From Candidatus Parvarchaeota archaeon (lineage in GTDB: Archaea; Nanobdellota; Nanobdellia; Parvarchaeales; Parvarchaeaceae): a stretch of DNA of 11,736 nucleotides. The stretch lies in NCBI GenBank assembly GCA_023488405.1, contig JAMDDW010000024.1, positions 1-11,736 of the forward strand. The letters run 5' to 3'. The translations under genes and the position numbers were made by a program. The notes under the pieces were generated by a model. It did not search any database. It saw only the letters and a program-made list of their open reading frames with translations, and was not told the origin of the DNA. Of this stretch, positions 5,230 through 11,736 are shown in pieces; positions within the stretch are counted from its first letter, which is position 1; each line of letters starts with the position of its first letter.

Positions 5230-7123
5230 ATTCTGCCCTATTCGTTATATCATTTAAAAGACTGGTTATTAACTCATTTATATCTACATTATATTTGGTT
5301 TTTCCCCTCCTGTTTCTTACAGCAATTGTTTTCTTTTCTTCTTCTTTGTCTCCTATAACAATTACAAAAGGCACCTTTTCAAGCTGCGCTTTCCTTATTT
5401 TGTAATCAAGCGTACCGTTCTCAATGTCGCTTTCTACCCTAATGTCATTTTCTTTCAGTTTTTTAATGACTTCTTCTGCGTATTTATTGTTTCTTTCCGT
5501 TATGGTAAGTACTTTAACCTGTACAGGGGAAAGCCACAAAGGCAACTCTCCTTTTGAGTTTTCAAGTATTATTCCCATAAATCTTCCTATTGATCCCATT
5601 ATCGAGCGGTGTATAACTATTGGAAAATGCTCTTTATTGTCATTGCCGACGTACTTTGCATCAAACCTTACTGCAAGGTTGAAGTCTAACTGTATAGTTG
5701 ATATTGCATAAGCGTCTTCAACTCTCCCGCTGAAATCCAATACATAAATATCTATTTTAGGACCGTAGAATGCTCCATCTCCCTCTTTTATTTCATATTT
5801 GTAACCTCTCTTTTCCAAAGCGTCTTTGAGTATACTTTCCGCTTTATCCCAAAGCGCATCTTCTCCTATCCTTTTTTCAGGCCTTGTTGCAAGCCTCATT
5901 ATAGGCTTAAAATTAAACGGCCTATAAGTATCATCCATTATATCAAACATCCTTAGTATTTCACTTTCTATCTGTTCTTCAGTAACATAGATGTGCGAAT
6001 CATTCTGCTCCATTAAACGTGTTCTTAAAAGTCCATCAAGCGTACCTTCAAGCTCGTATCTGTGCAGAAATCCGTAATCTGCCAGTCTCATGGGTAAATC
6101 TCTGTAACTTCTAGTTTTCGATTTAAACAACAAAGCGGAAAAGGGACAATTCATCGGTTTAAGTCCATATTCTTCATCTAATTCAAATGGCGTAACCTTG
6201 AACATGTTTTCCTTGTATTTGTCGAAATGTCCACTTATCTTCCAAAGATCTATTTTTGCAATTAAGGGCGTTATTATCTCACTATACTCATATTTTTTGT
6301 CAAGTTTCCTAGCGAATTTTAAAAGCTCATTATAGATTATCGTTCCTTTCGGAGTAAAGAAAGGAGAACCCGGGGAAAACTCCGAAAACTCAAATAAATC
6401 CAGATCCTTTCCTATTTTCTTGTGATCGTGTTCTTTCCTTTCTTCCAATATTTTTAAGTATTCCTCTAATTCTTTTTTAGTTGGAAAGCTTATTCCGTAT
6501 ATTCTGGTCATCACTTCTCTTTTGCTGTCTCCTTTCCAGTAAGCCCCAGAAACTTTCAAAAGTTTTGCTGCGCCGATATAACCTGTATTGGGAATGTGCG
6601 GGCCGCGGCATAGATCATAAAAATTCCCGTTTTTGTATATACTTAGATTTCCATTTACTCCTTCTATTATCTCTAGTTTGAATTTGTTGTCTTTTAACAG
6701 TTCTTTTGCTTCTTCTTTTGATATGTTCTTTCTTTCAAAAACAAGTTTTTCTTTTGTTATCTTTTCCATTTCTTTTTCTATTCCTTCAAGATCATTGTCA
6801 CCAACTTTAAGATTATAAATATCATAGTAGAAACCTTCGTCTATTGCTGGGCCTATACCAAGTACTACCTCAGGATAAAGCCTTTTTACAGCCGTTGCAA
6901 GTACATGCGCAGAGGAATGCCAGAATACTTTTTTGCCTATTTTATCTTCGAATGTAAAGAACTTTATCTCTCCATCTTCCTTTACTTCTGAAGACAAGTC
7001 TATCAACCTACCATTTATCTCTGCTACAATTATATCTTTAGAAGCGTTTAATTCCCTAGCTATTTCTATGGCTTTTTCCCCATTTTTGAACTCTTTCTCC
7101 TTTCCATTGTATGTAATTTTCAT
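5216..7123 (-). CDS. thrS: Threonyl-tRNA synthetase, bacterial-type
   Basis: This enzyme charges tRNA-Thr with threonine in the cytoplasm. At 635 residues it has full bacterial-type length and order. An N-terminal TGS domain (about 1-60) is followed by the SAD editing domain, with the metal-site signature HSSAH (H69, H73) and CRGPH (C172, H176). The class II catalytic core follows, and the C-terminal anticodon-binding domain starts near 533 (SPVQVKVLTI). The catalytic Zn ligands align with C326 (MNCPF), H377 (NDSHIY) and H505 (HRSIMGS). Motif 2 is at RLADYGFLHRYE (346-357), and motif 3 is near SIGRFMGIILE (511-521). The editing domain is the bacterial/eukaryotic kind, not the DTD-like domain of most archaeal ThrRS. 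The ATG is supported by a TATA-like box about 26 bp upstream. The HPP gene overlaps its 3' end. Confidence 0.97.
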   Translation of the reverse strand: MKITYNGKEKEFKNGEKAIEIARELNASKDIIVAEINGRLIDLSSEVKEDGEIKFFTFEDKIGKKVFWHSSAHVLATAVKRLYPEVVLGIGPAIDEGFYYDIYNLKVGDNDLEGIEKEMEKITKEKLVFERKNISKEEAKELLKDNKFKLEIIEGVNGNLSIYKNGNFYDLCRGPHIPNTGYIGAAKLLKVSGAYWKGDSKREVMTRIYGISFPTKKELEEYLKILEERKEHDHKKIGKDLDLFEFSEFSPGSPFFTPKGTIIYNELLKFARKLDKKYEYSEIITPLIAKIDLWKISGHFDKYKENMFKVTPFELDEEYGLKPMNCPFSALLFKSKTRSYRDLPMRLADYGFLHRYELEGTLDGLLRTRLMEQNDSHIYVTEEQIESEILRMFDIMDDTYRPFNFKPIMRLATRPEKRIGEDALWDKAESILKDALEKRGYKYEIKEGDGAFYGPKIDIYVLDFSGRVEDAYAISTIQLDFNLAVRFDAKYVGNDNKEHFPIVIHRSIMGSIGRFMGIILENSKGELPLWLSPVQVKVLTITERNNKYAEEVIKKLKENDIRVESDIENGTLDYKIRKAQLEKVPFVIVIGDKEEEKKTIAVRNRRGKTKYNVDINELITSLLNDITNRAEYEER

Positions 7124-7142
7124 TAATTTTTCTGGTTTTTAA

Positions 7143-7154
7143 CATATTAATAAC
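7143..7154 (-). promoter_or_regulatory. TATA-like box for thrS
   Basis: The minus strand reads GTTATTAATATG, centred about 26 bp before the thrS ATG at 7123. This fits a leaderless transcript. It shares the 135-bp divergent region with the pilin-like gene at 7259. Confidence 0.55.
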
Positions 7155-7225
7155 TATTTTGTGCAAGTGCAGTGCTATAAGAACAGCAATGTTTTAAATC
7201 TCTATGAAATACAGTTTTTTGAGGG

Positions 7226-7237
7226 TTTATATATATA
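7226..7237 (+). promoter_or_regulatory. TATA-like box for the pilin-like gene at 7259
   Basis: TTTATATATATA is a strong archaeal-type TATA box centred about 27 bp before the ATG at 7259. It decides the start in favour of 7259 over the in-frame ATG at 7274. Confidence 0.65.
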
Positions 7238-7258
7238 ATTAAAATATTAATGTATTAA

Positions 7259-7450
7259 ATGACATTTAAAATTATGCACATTAACAACAAAGGAATGGAG
7301 CTCGGTATAACTATAATAATCATCATAGTGATAGCGCTCGCTTTACTAGTAATCCTGCTTTTTCTGTTGAAGAGCGGCATATTTGCACCGTTGACCGGCC
7401 TTCTTCATTCTGCTCCAAATGCCTCCTCTGTAAACAATAGTCTTCCTTAA
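7259..7450 (+). CDS. Tiny pilin-like membrane protein (class III signal peptide)
   Basis: This 63-residue protein has an N-terminus ending in NNKG, then MELG and a hydrophobic stretch (about 16-38) rich in Ile/Leu. The KG/ME junction fits an archaeal prepilin (class III) cleavage site after G12, with Glu shortly downstream, although M at +1 is less typical than Q. Processing would leave about 51 residues, mostly hydrophobic helix plus a short tail containing two sequons (N54 and N60). That is small for a pilin, so it may be a minor pseudopilin, a pilus-assembly factor, or simply a membrane microprotein. A strong TATA box supports a leaderless mRNA. The gene stands alone, divergent from thrS and convergent with the gatD operon, whose last gene also has a prepilin-like N-terminus. 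Confidence 0.65.
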   Translation: MTFKIMHINNKGMELGITIIIIIVIALALLVILLFLLKSGIFAPLTGLLHSAPNASSVNNSLP

Positions 7451-7501
7451 TCTCTCTTTTGATTTTAGTCTTTAAAATCTGTAAAAACTTTATTTAAAAT
7501 G
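7451..7501. terminator. Probable T-rich termination region between convergent genes
   Basis: The 51 bp between the stops of the converging genes contain T-runs on both strands: CTTTTGATTTTAG on plus, and on minus the complements of TAAAAACTTT and TTTAAAAT. Archaeal termination uses T-runs without a required hairpin, so this spacer could end transcripts from both sides. No clear stem-loop is visible. Confidence 0.35.
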
Positions 7502-7945
7502 TTAACAGCTAAAGTAATATATCTTGTAGTTTTTACCTGATGGAATTTTTAATATTTTTGTCTTCTGTGAAGAGCTAGTTGCATTTGAGCACAGTTCGCC
7601 ACTAGATGTTAATACTGGATATATTTCCAATGAATAGTTGCCGGTAGAAGAGCTAACACTTATAATATTGTTTAAATAATAAGTGTAATTCTGGCCGTTA
7701 AAATTTATTGTCCAGTAATAAATTGAGCTAGGAAAAGTTGAACAGCCAGAACTGCAGTTATATGCGGTGAAATTAGTTATAACCTCAGAAAGCTGTCCTG
7801 GGCTTGTAGATTTTATTCCGCTTACCAAACCGCTAAGATTTGTCAATATGTAACTCCTTATTGCGGAATCAAAGATCAAAAGTATAACAATTACTATTAT
7901 TGCAGTTATGAGAACCCACACTCCAAAGTTTATTTGACCTTTCAT
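7502..7945 (-). CDS. KGQ-type prepilin-like surface protein
   Basis: This 147-residue protein starts MKGQINFG, a class III (prepilin peptidase) signal with predicted cleavage between G3 and Q4. One hydrophobic helix follows (about 8-25). The remainder is a Ser/Thr/Asn/Tyr-rich exported domain with sequons (N36, N58, N63, N86, N103, N121) and four cysteines (C64, C68, C119, C147), likely two disulfides including one at the very C-terminus. This suits a type IV pilin-like or pseudopilin-like protein held in the membrane; no specific family is recognised. Its ATG follows the methyltransferase stop by 1 nt, so it is the last gene of the gatD operon. No Shine-Dalgarno is seen. Confidence 0.7.
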   Translation of the reverse strand: MKGQINFGVWVLITAIIVIVILLIFDSAIRSYILTNLSGLVSGIKSTSPGQLSEVITNFTAYNCSSGCSTFPSSIYYWTINFNGQNYTYYLNNIISVSSSTGNYSLEIYPVLTSSGELCSNATSSSQKTKILKIPSGKNYKIYYFSC

Positions 7946-7946
7946 A

Positions 7947-8537
7947 TCATATCTGTTGCTTATAAACTATAACAATCGGCAAACTATAATAGCTTTTTTT
8001 ATGGAAAGGCAATGTTTTTTCAAGTTTTATGTCCTCTATCTTGTATATTGAAAAGCCGTTTTTATCTGCGATTTTCTTTATTTCCTGATTGTTTTTATAG
8101 ATAAAGAACACATTCTCCGATAGGGATTTTACCTTTTTGATGAATGCATTTAAGTTAAAATTGCTTTGGAAACCGAAAGGAGGGTTGGATACAACAATAT
8201 TATATTTTTCATTTATATCAAACAGGTCCATCTGAATCAGTTTTGTATTATTGATGTGCAGTTTTTCAATGTTTTGTTCGGCAGTGTAAACTACTTTTTC
8301 ATCTATGTCATACAGGTCAACTTTTCCCGCACCAAGCAATGCAGCAGATATACCAAGTATACCATTTCCGCAACCCAAGTCAGCTACAGTTTTTCCTGCT
8401 ATTCCAACATTGTAATCTATAAAATACATTAACTGATACGCAGTATCTATATCTGTAGAATACTGCTCCAGTTTAAGGTTGTTTTTTCTCCCTTTGTCAA
8501 GTTTAGCTATCTCTCTATAAAAATCAATTTTTTTCAT
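7947..8537 (-). CDS. METTL5-like rRNA adenine-N6 methyltransferase
   Basis: This 196-residue protein is a Rossmann-fold, SAM-dependent methyltransferase of the COG2263/METTL5 group. The N-terminal LEQYSTDIDTA (23-33) matches METTL5 'LEQYpT.p.iA'. The SAM motif is DLGCGNGILG (53-62), the acidic residue after strand 2 lies in YDIDE (76-80), and the catalytic NPPFG is at 118-122, typical of N6-adenine methylation. A late FHKK (178-181) also matches METTL5, where it contributes to RNA recognition. Human METTL5 modifies one 18S rRNA adenosine with TRMT112 as partner. The archaeal orthologue presumably modifies the matching 16S position; no Trm112 gene is visible here. Its ATG lies 14 bp inside the end of gatE, so it is translationally coupled to it. 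Confidence 0.88.
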   Translation of the reverse strand: MKKIDFYREIAKLDKGRKNNLKLEQYSTDIDTAYQLMYFIDYNVGIAGKTVADLGCGNGILGISAALLGAGKVDLYDIDEKVVYTAEQNIEKLHINNTKLIQMDLFDINEKYNIVVSNPPFGFQSNFNLNAFIKKVKSLSENVFFIYKNNQEIKKIADKNGFSIYKIEDIKLEKTLPFHKKSYYSLPIVIVYKQQI

Positions 8538-10347
8538 CTTTTATCATTTCTAACGCCATTCTATAAGCTTCTTTTGCCTCAAAAGTTGTACCTATTCTAT
8601 CCTTAAGATTTATTATAAGAGAATCAACCTTATCCAGCTTTCTGTCCTTTATGAGTTTTTCTATCTCACTTTTTAGTTCCGTATTGCTTTTCTTTTTAAG
8701 TCTCTTTTCCGTTATTGTATCTTCGACGCTTTTGCCAGTTAATGCTATCCCTTCCATTACTATTCTTGCCGAATCTCTTACTATTTCGTTTGCTTTTATT
8801 TTCTCTAATATCTCTTCTACATCTTTTTTATCTATTTCCTTTCCAAATCTTCTCCTAATATACTTCCAGTCCTCTACTGCAACCTGTATTATTACATTGA
8901 AGTCAAGCCCAGTTTTATTGTTCAGGTAGACGGCTTCGCTAAGTTTTCTCGAGGATATCAGCTGGTCAAGAAATTCATCAGATATATTTAGAGACGCTTT
9001 CAATGAATCTACGCTTCTGCCGATGTATTCACTTCCTTCTTTTAAAATGTCTTCGTCTATCTTTATTATTGGAAGGTCCGTTTCAACGTACATTCTATCC
9101 TTTCCACCCATCGGCCTTAAAAATCTAGTTGTATTATCATCCTGTACAAGCCTTACCTCCGATGGCACATCTTTAAGTAGAGAAATAAGTCTTTCTTTTA
9201 TTACTTCCATTGTAGAGTTTTCATAGCCTTTGTCGCATATTGAAAATAGGAATGAATCATTCTGGCTGCAATTTAATTTTTCTGCTATTCTGTTTTTTTC
9301 GTTCTCACTTATGTTATATGCCGGTAGTTCATCAGAATGTATTATCCCATAACCAAGTTTAATCTTCAAGTAATCACTTACTTCGCTTCCAAATCTTTTA
9401 TTCTCACAGATATATGTTCCTAAAAGCCCTTTTAACCCATTTAATCTAATACCAATTATACTTTTTTCATTTTTTACTGCATTTTTTATCACATTTGATT
9501 CTGAGCCATTGAATATTTCCTTTATGTCTTCAAACTGCCAATTTTTAATTTCATTAGTAATATGCTTCCAATCGTTTTTTATTTTTATTAAGTTTTCCTG
9601 TCTTTTCGCTTCGTTTAATATGACTTTGTCCATCTCTCTTATGTTCTGAAAGCCTTTCAATTCTACTCGTTTTCCTCCTTCAATGGAAAGGTTTACATCC
9701 TGTCTTATTGTGCCTATCCCCCTTTTTACATTAAATAACCTTGTAAACTTCCCAAACTGCATCGCTATCTCCTTTGCTTCGTTTTCGTCGGTTTCTATTA
9801 TTCCAGTTGCAATTTCTATTAGAGGTATGCCTATTCTGTCCAGAAAGTAGACAGTTTCTTCCTTATTTTCAGTTTCCTTTCTAGCAGAATCTTCTTCTAT
9901 TGAAATAGTATCAATTTTTATCTTTTTCTCCTTGAAGGTAAATTCGCCGTTTACTGCTATAATCGCCGTTCTCTGAAAACCAGTCGTATTGGAACCATCA
10001 ACTATCGTTTTCCTCATGAATATCAAATTTTTTAGTAAGTATGCATTCAACGCATAGGAAAGATTAACTCCTGTAGAAAGCGCATCTCTGTCAAGTTCAT
10101 GAGGAGGTTCTTCATCTATATCCACCAAACAGTCAGAGTCATTAAAAACTTTATATATTATTTTTTTTGTCTTTTGGCCTTCGAATTCCGCGCTTACGTC
10201 TATTTTGCCGCTTTCACCGAAAGAAGGTCTTATAAGCCTTTTTATCTCCAAATAATCTTTATTCTCCTTTATCTCGGATTTGCAGCGACAGAAAAGCTTG
10301 CCAGAATCAATTTGTACATGCCACTCAAAACCACATTTTATTTTCAT
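8524..10347 (-). CDS. gatE: Glu-tRNA(Gln) amidotransferase subunit E
   Basis: GatE is the tRNA-binding kinase/transamidation subunit of GatDE, which turns Glu-tRNA(Gln) into Gln-tRNA(Gln) in archaea. The 607-residue protein has the usual length. The N-terminal GatB/E core has GFEWHVQIDSGKLFCRC (6-22; most homologues read GLEIH, so Trp9 is unusual), DEEPPHELD (78-86), MRKTIVDGSNTTGFQRT (111-127), and TTRFLRPMGGKDRMYVETD (406-424). The AspRS-like GAD insertion specific to GatE lies around 285-395 (GIRLNGLKGLLG, then FGSEVSDYLK). From about 470 comes the helical and YqeY-like tail that grips tRNA. Start and stop with gatD overlap by 4 bp (ATGA), so GatD and GatE are coupled in equal amounts. The 3' end overlaps the methyltransferase gene. 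Confidence 0.97.
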   Translation of the reverse strand: MKIKCGFEWHVQIDSGKLFCRCKSEIKENKDYLEIKRLIRPSFGESGKIDVSAEFEGQKTKKIIYKVFNDSDCLVDIDEEPPHELDRDALSTGVNLSYALNAYLLKNLIFMRKTIVDGSNTTGFQRTAIIAVNGEFTFKEKKIKIDTISIEEDSARKETENKEETVYFLDRIGIPLIEIATGIIETDENEAKEIAMQFGKFTRLFNVKRGIGTIRQDVNLSIEGGKRVELKGFQNIREMDKVILNEAKRQENLIKIKNDWKHITNEIKNWQFEDIKEIFNGSESNVIKNAVKNEKSIIGIRLNGLKGLLGTYICENKRFGSEVSDYLKIKLGYGIIHSDELPAYNISENEKNRIAEKLNCSQNDSFLFSICDKGYENSTMEVIKERLISLLKDVPSEVRLVQDDNTTRFLRPMGGKDRMYVETDLPIIKIDEDILKEGSEYIGRSVDSLKASLNISDEFLDQLISSRKLSEAVYLNNKTGLDFNVIIQVAVEDWKYIRRRFGKEIDKKDVEEILEKIKANEIVRDSARIVMEGIALTGKSVEDTITEKRLKKKSNTELKSEIEKLIKDRKLDKVDSLIINLKDRIGTTFEAKEAYRMALEMIKDEKN

Positions 10348-11642
10348 ATCAAAAACTCATCTATTTCTCTTCTTTCCTTTGTTTCACCTGCTAGATTAGT
10401 TGACATTATCTTTTTTATTTCTTCAAGTTTTTTGCTGTTTCCAAGAGCAAACATTAGTTTTACGAACGCAGTTTCAGTTGTCATGTCTCCTACATATATA
10501 ACATTATCAAATCTAGAAATTTCACGTAAAGTACTGTAAACAAACTTGTTTGTTGAACCATAAATGGTTTGAGACGTTATTACTATAGGTATCTGCTGTT
10601 TTTCGGCCTTTTTCAATGCATTTATAATTGTTTTGTCTTCCAATGGCAGGTTTCCAAATCCTGTGGCAGCTATTACTATACCGTGCACTTTGCTGTAAGT
10701 ATAATAGTCTATTATGTCTCCGCCCATAGAGGGGTAACTATATATTAGTTTTACCTTATCATCAATCTTCTCGTTTAATTTTGTATTTTCCTTTTTGGAT
10801 ATTATCTCCGGAGAAATTTCTCTTATCTTTCCATCAGTATAAACCTTAGCAAGCGGTTTAATATTTATTGGCCTAAATGCATCCCTTCTTTCAGTATTCA
10901 TTTTTCTTGCCTTGTTTCCCCTTAGTATATAATTATATTCATCATTCAGATTTGCATGCATGCAAATCACCGATTCACCGCCGGAAAAATTCTTTGCTGC
11001 GAATGCTGATAAAAGTAAATTGGTACCAGCATCAGTAGACCCTCTATCAGTGCTTCTCTGGGATCCAGTAAAAACCACAGGAACAGAAAGCGGGTTCAAC
11101 AAGAAGGAGAGCGCAGCTGAAGCGAAATGCATTGTATCTGTGCCGCTTGTTACTATTATACCCTTGCTGCCGTTTTTTATGTCCGAATACGCTTCCTTTG
11201 CTATTTTTATCCAGTCTGATGGTAGCATGTTCTCAGACAACTTTCTCATCAGATTTACTACTGCTATTTTTCCCTGTTTTTGTAAGTCTGGAGAAATCTG
11301 AAAATAATAGTTGCTATCTACGGATGGAGAAACTCCTCCCGTTTTATAGTCTATCTTTGAGGAGATAGTTCCACCGGTTGTTATCATTGTTATGTCTGGA
11401 TTTTCGATTTTCAGTTTACTTTCTTTTTCTTCTTTTTCTTCTAAGTTTATTGATTTATCTAGTATAGAGATACTGTCAATAGTCTCTTTTGAGAGTGTTA
11501 TGTCGTAGCCAGATTTTAATTTAATTATTATTAAGTTTTCTTCTTCCTTTATAAATTCACCGTTAAACTTTTCGTTTTCTATTTTTATTTCTATTAAGTC
11601 TCCAAATGACAGATTCTTAGTCTCTATTTTTTTTGCAATCAT
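10344..11642 (-). CDS. gatD: Glu-tRNA(Gln) amidotransferase subunit D
   Basis: GatD is the glutaminase subunit that releases ammonia for GatE. The 432-residue protein has the N-terminal GatD beta-barrel domain (about 1-75, GDLIEIKIENEKFNGEFI), a charged linker, then an L-asparaginase fold. The catalytic signatures are present: TTGGTISS (88-95, nucleophile T92), SGTDTM (166-171, T168 and D169), and the lysine in RGNKARK (K244), matching the Thr/Thr/Asp/Lys set of characterised GatD. This distinguishes it from plain L-asparaginase, as does the adjacent gatE. It is first in a four-gene operon. The minus-strand start at 11642 is supported by a TATA-like box about 26 bp upstream. Confidence 0.97.
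   Translation of the reverse strand: MIAKKIETKNLSFGDLIEIKIENEKFNGEFIKEEENLIIIKLKSGYDITLSKETIDSISILDKSINLEEKEEKESKLKIENPDITMITTGGTISSKIDYKTGGVSPSVDSNYYFQISPDLQKQGKIAVVNLMRKLSENMLPSDWIKIAKEAYSDIKNGSKGIIVTSGTDTMHFASAALSFLLNPLSVPVVFTGSQRSTDRGSTDAGTNLLLSAFAAKNFSGGESVICMHANLNDEYNYILRGNKARKMNTERRDAFRPINIKPLAKVYTDGKIREISPEIISKKENTKLNEKIDDKVKLIYSYPSMGGDIIDYYTYSKVHGIVIAATGFGNLPLEDKTIINALKKAEKQQIPIVITSQTIYGSTNKFVYSTLREISRFDNVIYVGDMTTETAFVKLMFALGNSKKLEEIKKIMSTNLAGETKERREIDEFLI
10949..10968. repeat. 20-bp perfect palindrome inside gatD
   Basis: GATTTGCATGCATGCAAATC is a perfect 20-bp palindrome within the gatD reading frame, where it encodes part of CMHANL. It may be chance from codon choice or a protein-binding site. 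Confidence 0.5.
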
Positions 11643-11664
11643 TACAATAATTACCGTTATAATG

Positions 11665-11671
11665 TTTTAAC
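11665..11671 (-). promoter_or_regulatory. Putative TATA-like box for the gatD operon
   Basis: The minus strand reads GTTAAAA, centred about 26 bp before the gatD ATG at 11642. It is weaker than the other boxes. The remaining sequence to 11736 is a divergent spacer; a plus-strand TTTAAAA at 11712-11718 probably serves a gene outside the window. Confidence 0.35.
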
Positions 11672-11736
11672 TCTTTTCATTCCTATTTTATGTTATATTA
11701 AGCTCAGTGAATTTAAAAGAAAGTGTATACTCTATG

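Noticed and set aside
10099..10539. 146-codon plus-strand ORF opposite gatD/gatE
   Set aside because: It is antisense to two firmly identified genes, spans their junction, and has a Phe/Ser/Ile-rich composition typical of the complement of Lys/Glu-rich coding.
10344..11642. Plain L-asparaginase
   Set aside because: The asparaginase signatures are present, but the N-terminal GatD domain and the 4-bp overlap with gatE identify it as GatD.
11698..11736. TTAAGCTCAG repeats the sequence at the tRNA-Ser start (4443-4450), suggesting a second tRNA
   Set aside because: The downstream bases do not give T8, a D arm or G18-G19, and the sequence ends before a cloverleaf could form. It is read as spacer.
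11734..11736. ATG at the right edge as the start of a new plus-strand gene
   Set aside because: Only one codon is visible, and the TATA-like TTTAAAA is only about 19 bp away, too close for the spacing seen elsewhere. The real start may lie outside the window.
1..11736. CRISPR arrays, insertion sequences, integrases or attachment sites
   Set aside because: No regularly spaced repeats, transposase-like proteins or terminal inverted repeats were seen on either strand.

Overview
The window looks like chromosomal DNA from an AT-rich archaeon with short gene spacing. Several things point to Archaea. There is a GatD/GatE pair, the archaea-specific Glu-tRNA(Gln) amidotransferase. Two short membrane proteins carry class III (prepilin-type) signal peptides. 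The tRNA-Ser has no encoded CCA. Most transcription units have a TATA-like box about 24-31 bp before an ATG with no Shine-Dalgarno sequence, which is the layout of leaderless transcripts. AT content, heavy ATA/AGA/AGG codon use and KGQ-type membrane proteins would fit a DPANN/ARMAN-type lineage, but that placement is inference.

Left block (35-4083, all +): a membrane-anchored, sequon-rich surface protein; an unrecognised protein followed 1 nt later by a KaiC/RecA-like ATPase; a second KaiC-like domain fused to a CvnD/MglA-like small GTPase; and a Roadblock/LC7 protein with an ArsC/LMW-PTP-fold phosphatase 2 nt behind it. GTPase plus Roadblock recalls MglA/MglB polarity switches and Streptomyces conservons. 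The fusion to a KaiC-like domain whose P-loop has lost its lysine, and the link to a phosphatase, make this the most interesting part of the window.

Middle block: a small charged protein of unknown function (- strand) faces away from tRNA-Ser(GGA). The promoter region between them contains a perfect 20-bp palindrome. A gap of about 160 bp holds an ORF-like remnant with a stop in it. Then comes a minus-strand pair, thrS (a bacterial-type threonyl-tRNA synthetase with TGS and SAD editing domains) and an overlapping HPP-family membrane protein.

Right block: a 63-residue pilin-like protein (+) converges on a tight four-gene minus-strand operon, gatD-gatE-METTL5-like rRNA methyltransferase-KGQ membrane protein. 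This combines Gln-tRNA formation, probable rRNA m6A modification and a surface protein. The Roadblock/GTPase module, the two pilin-like proteins and the surface protein may be functionally related (for example in surface or pilus control), but only neighbourhood supports that.
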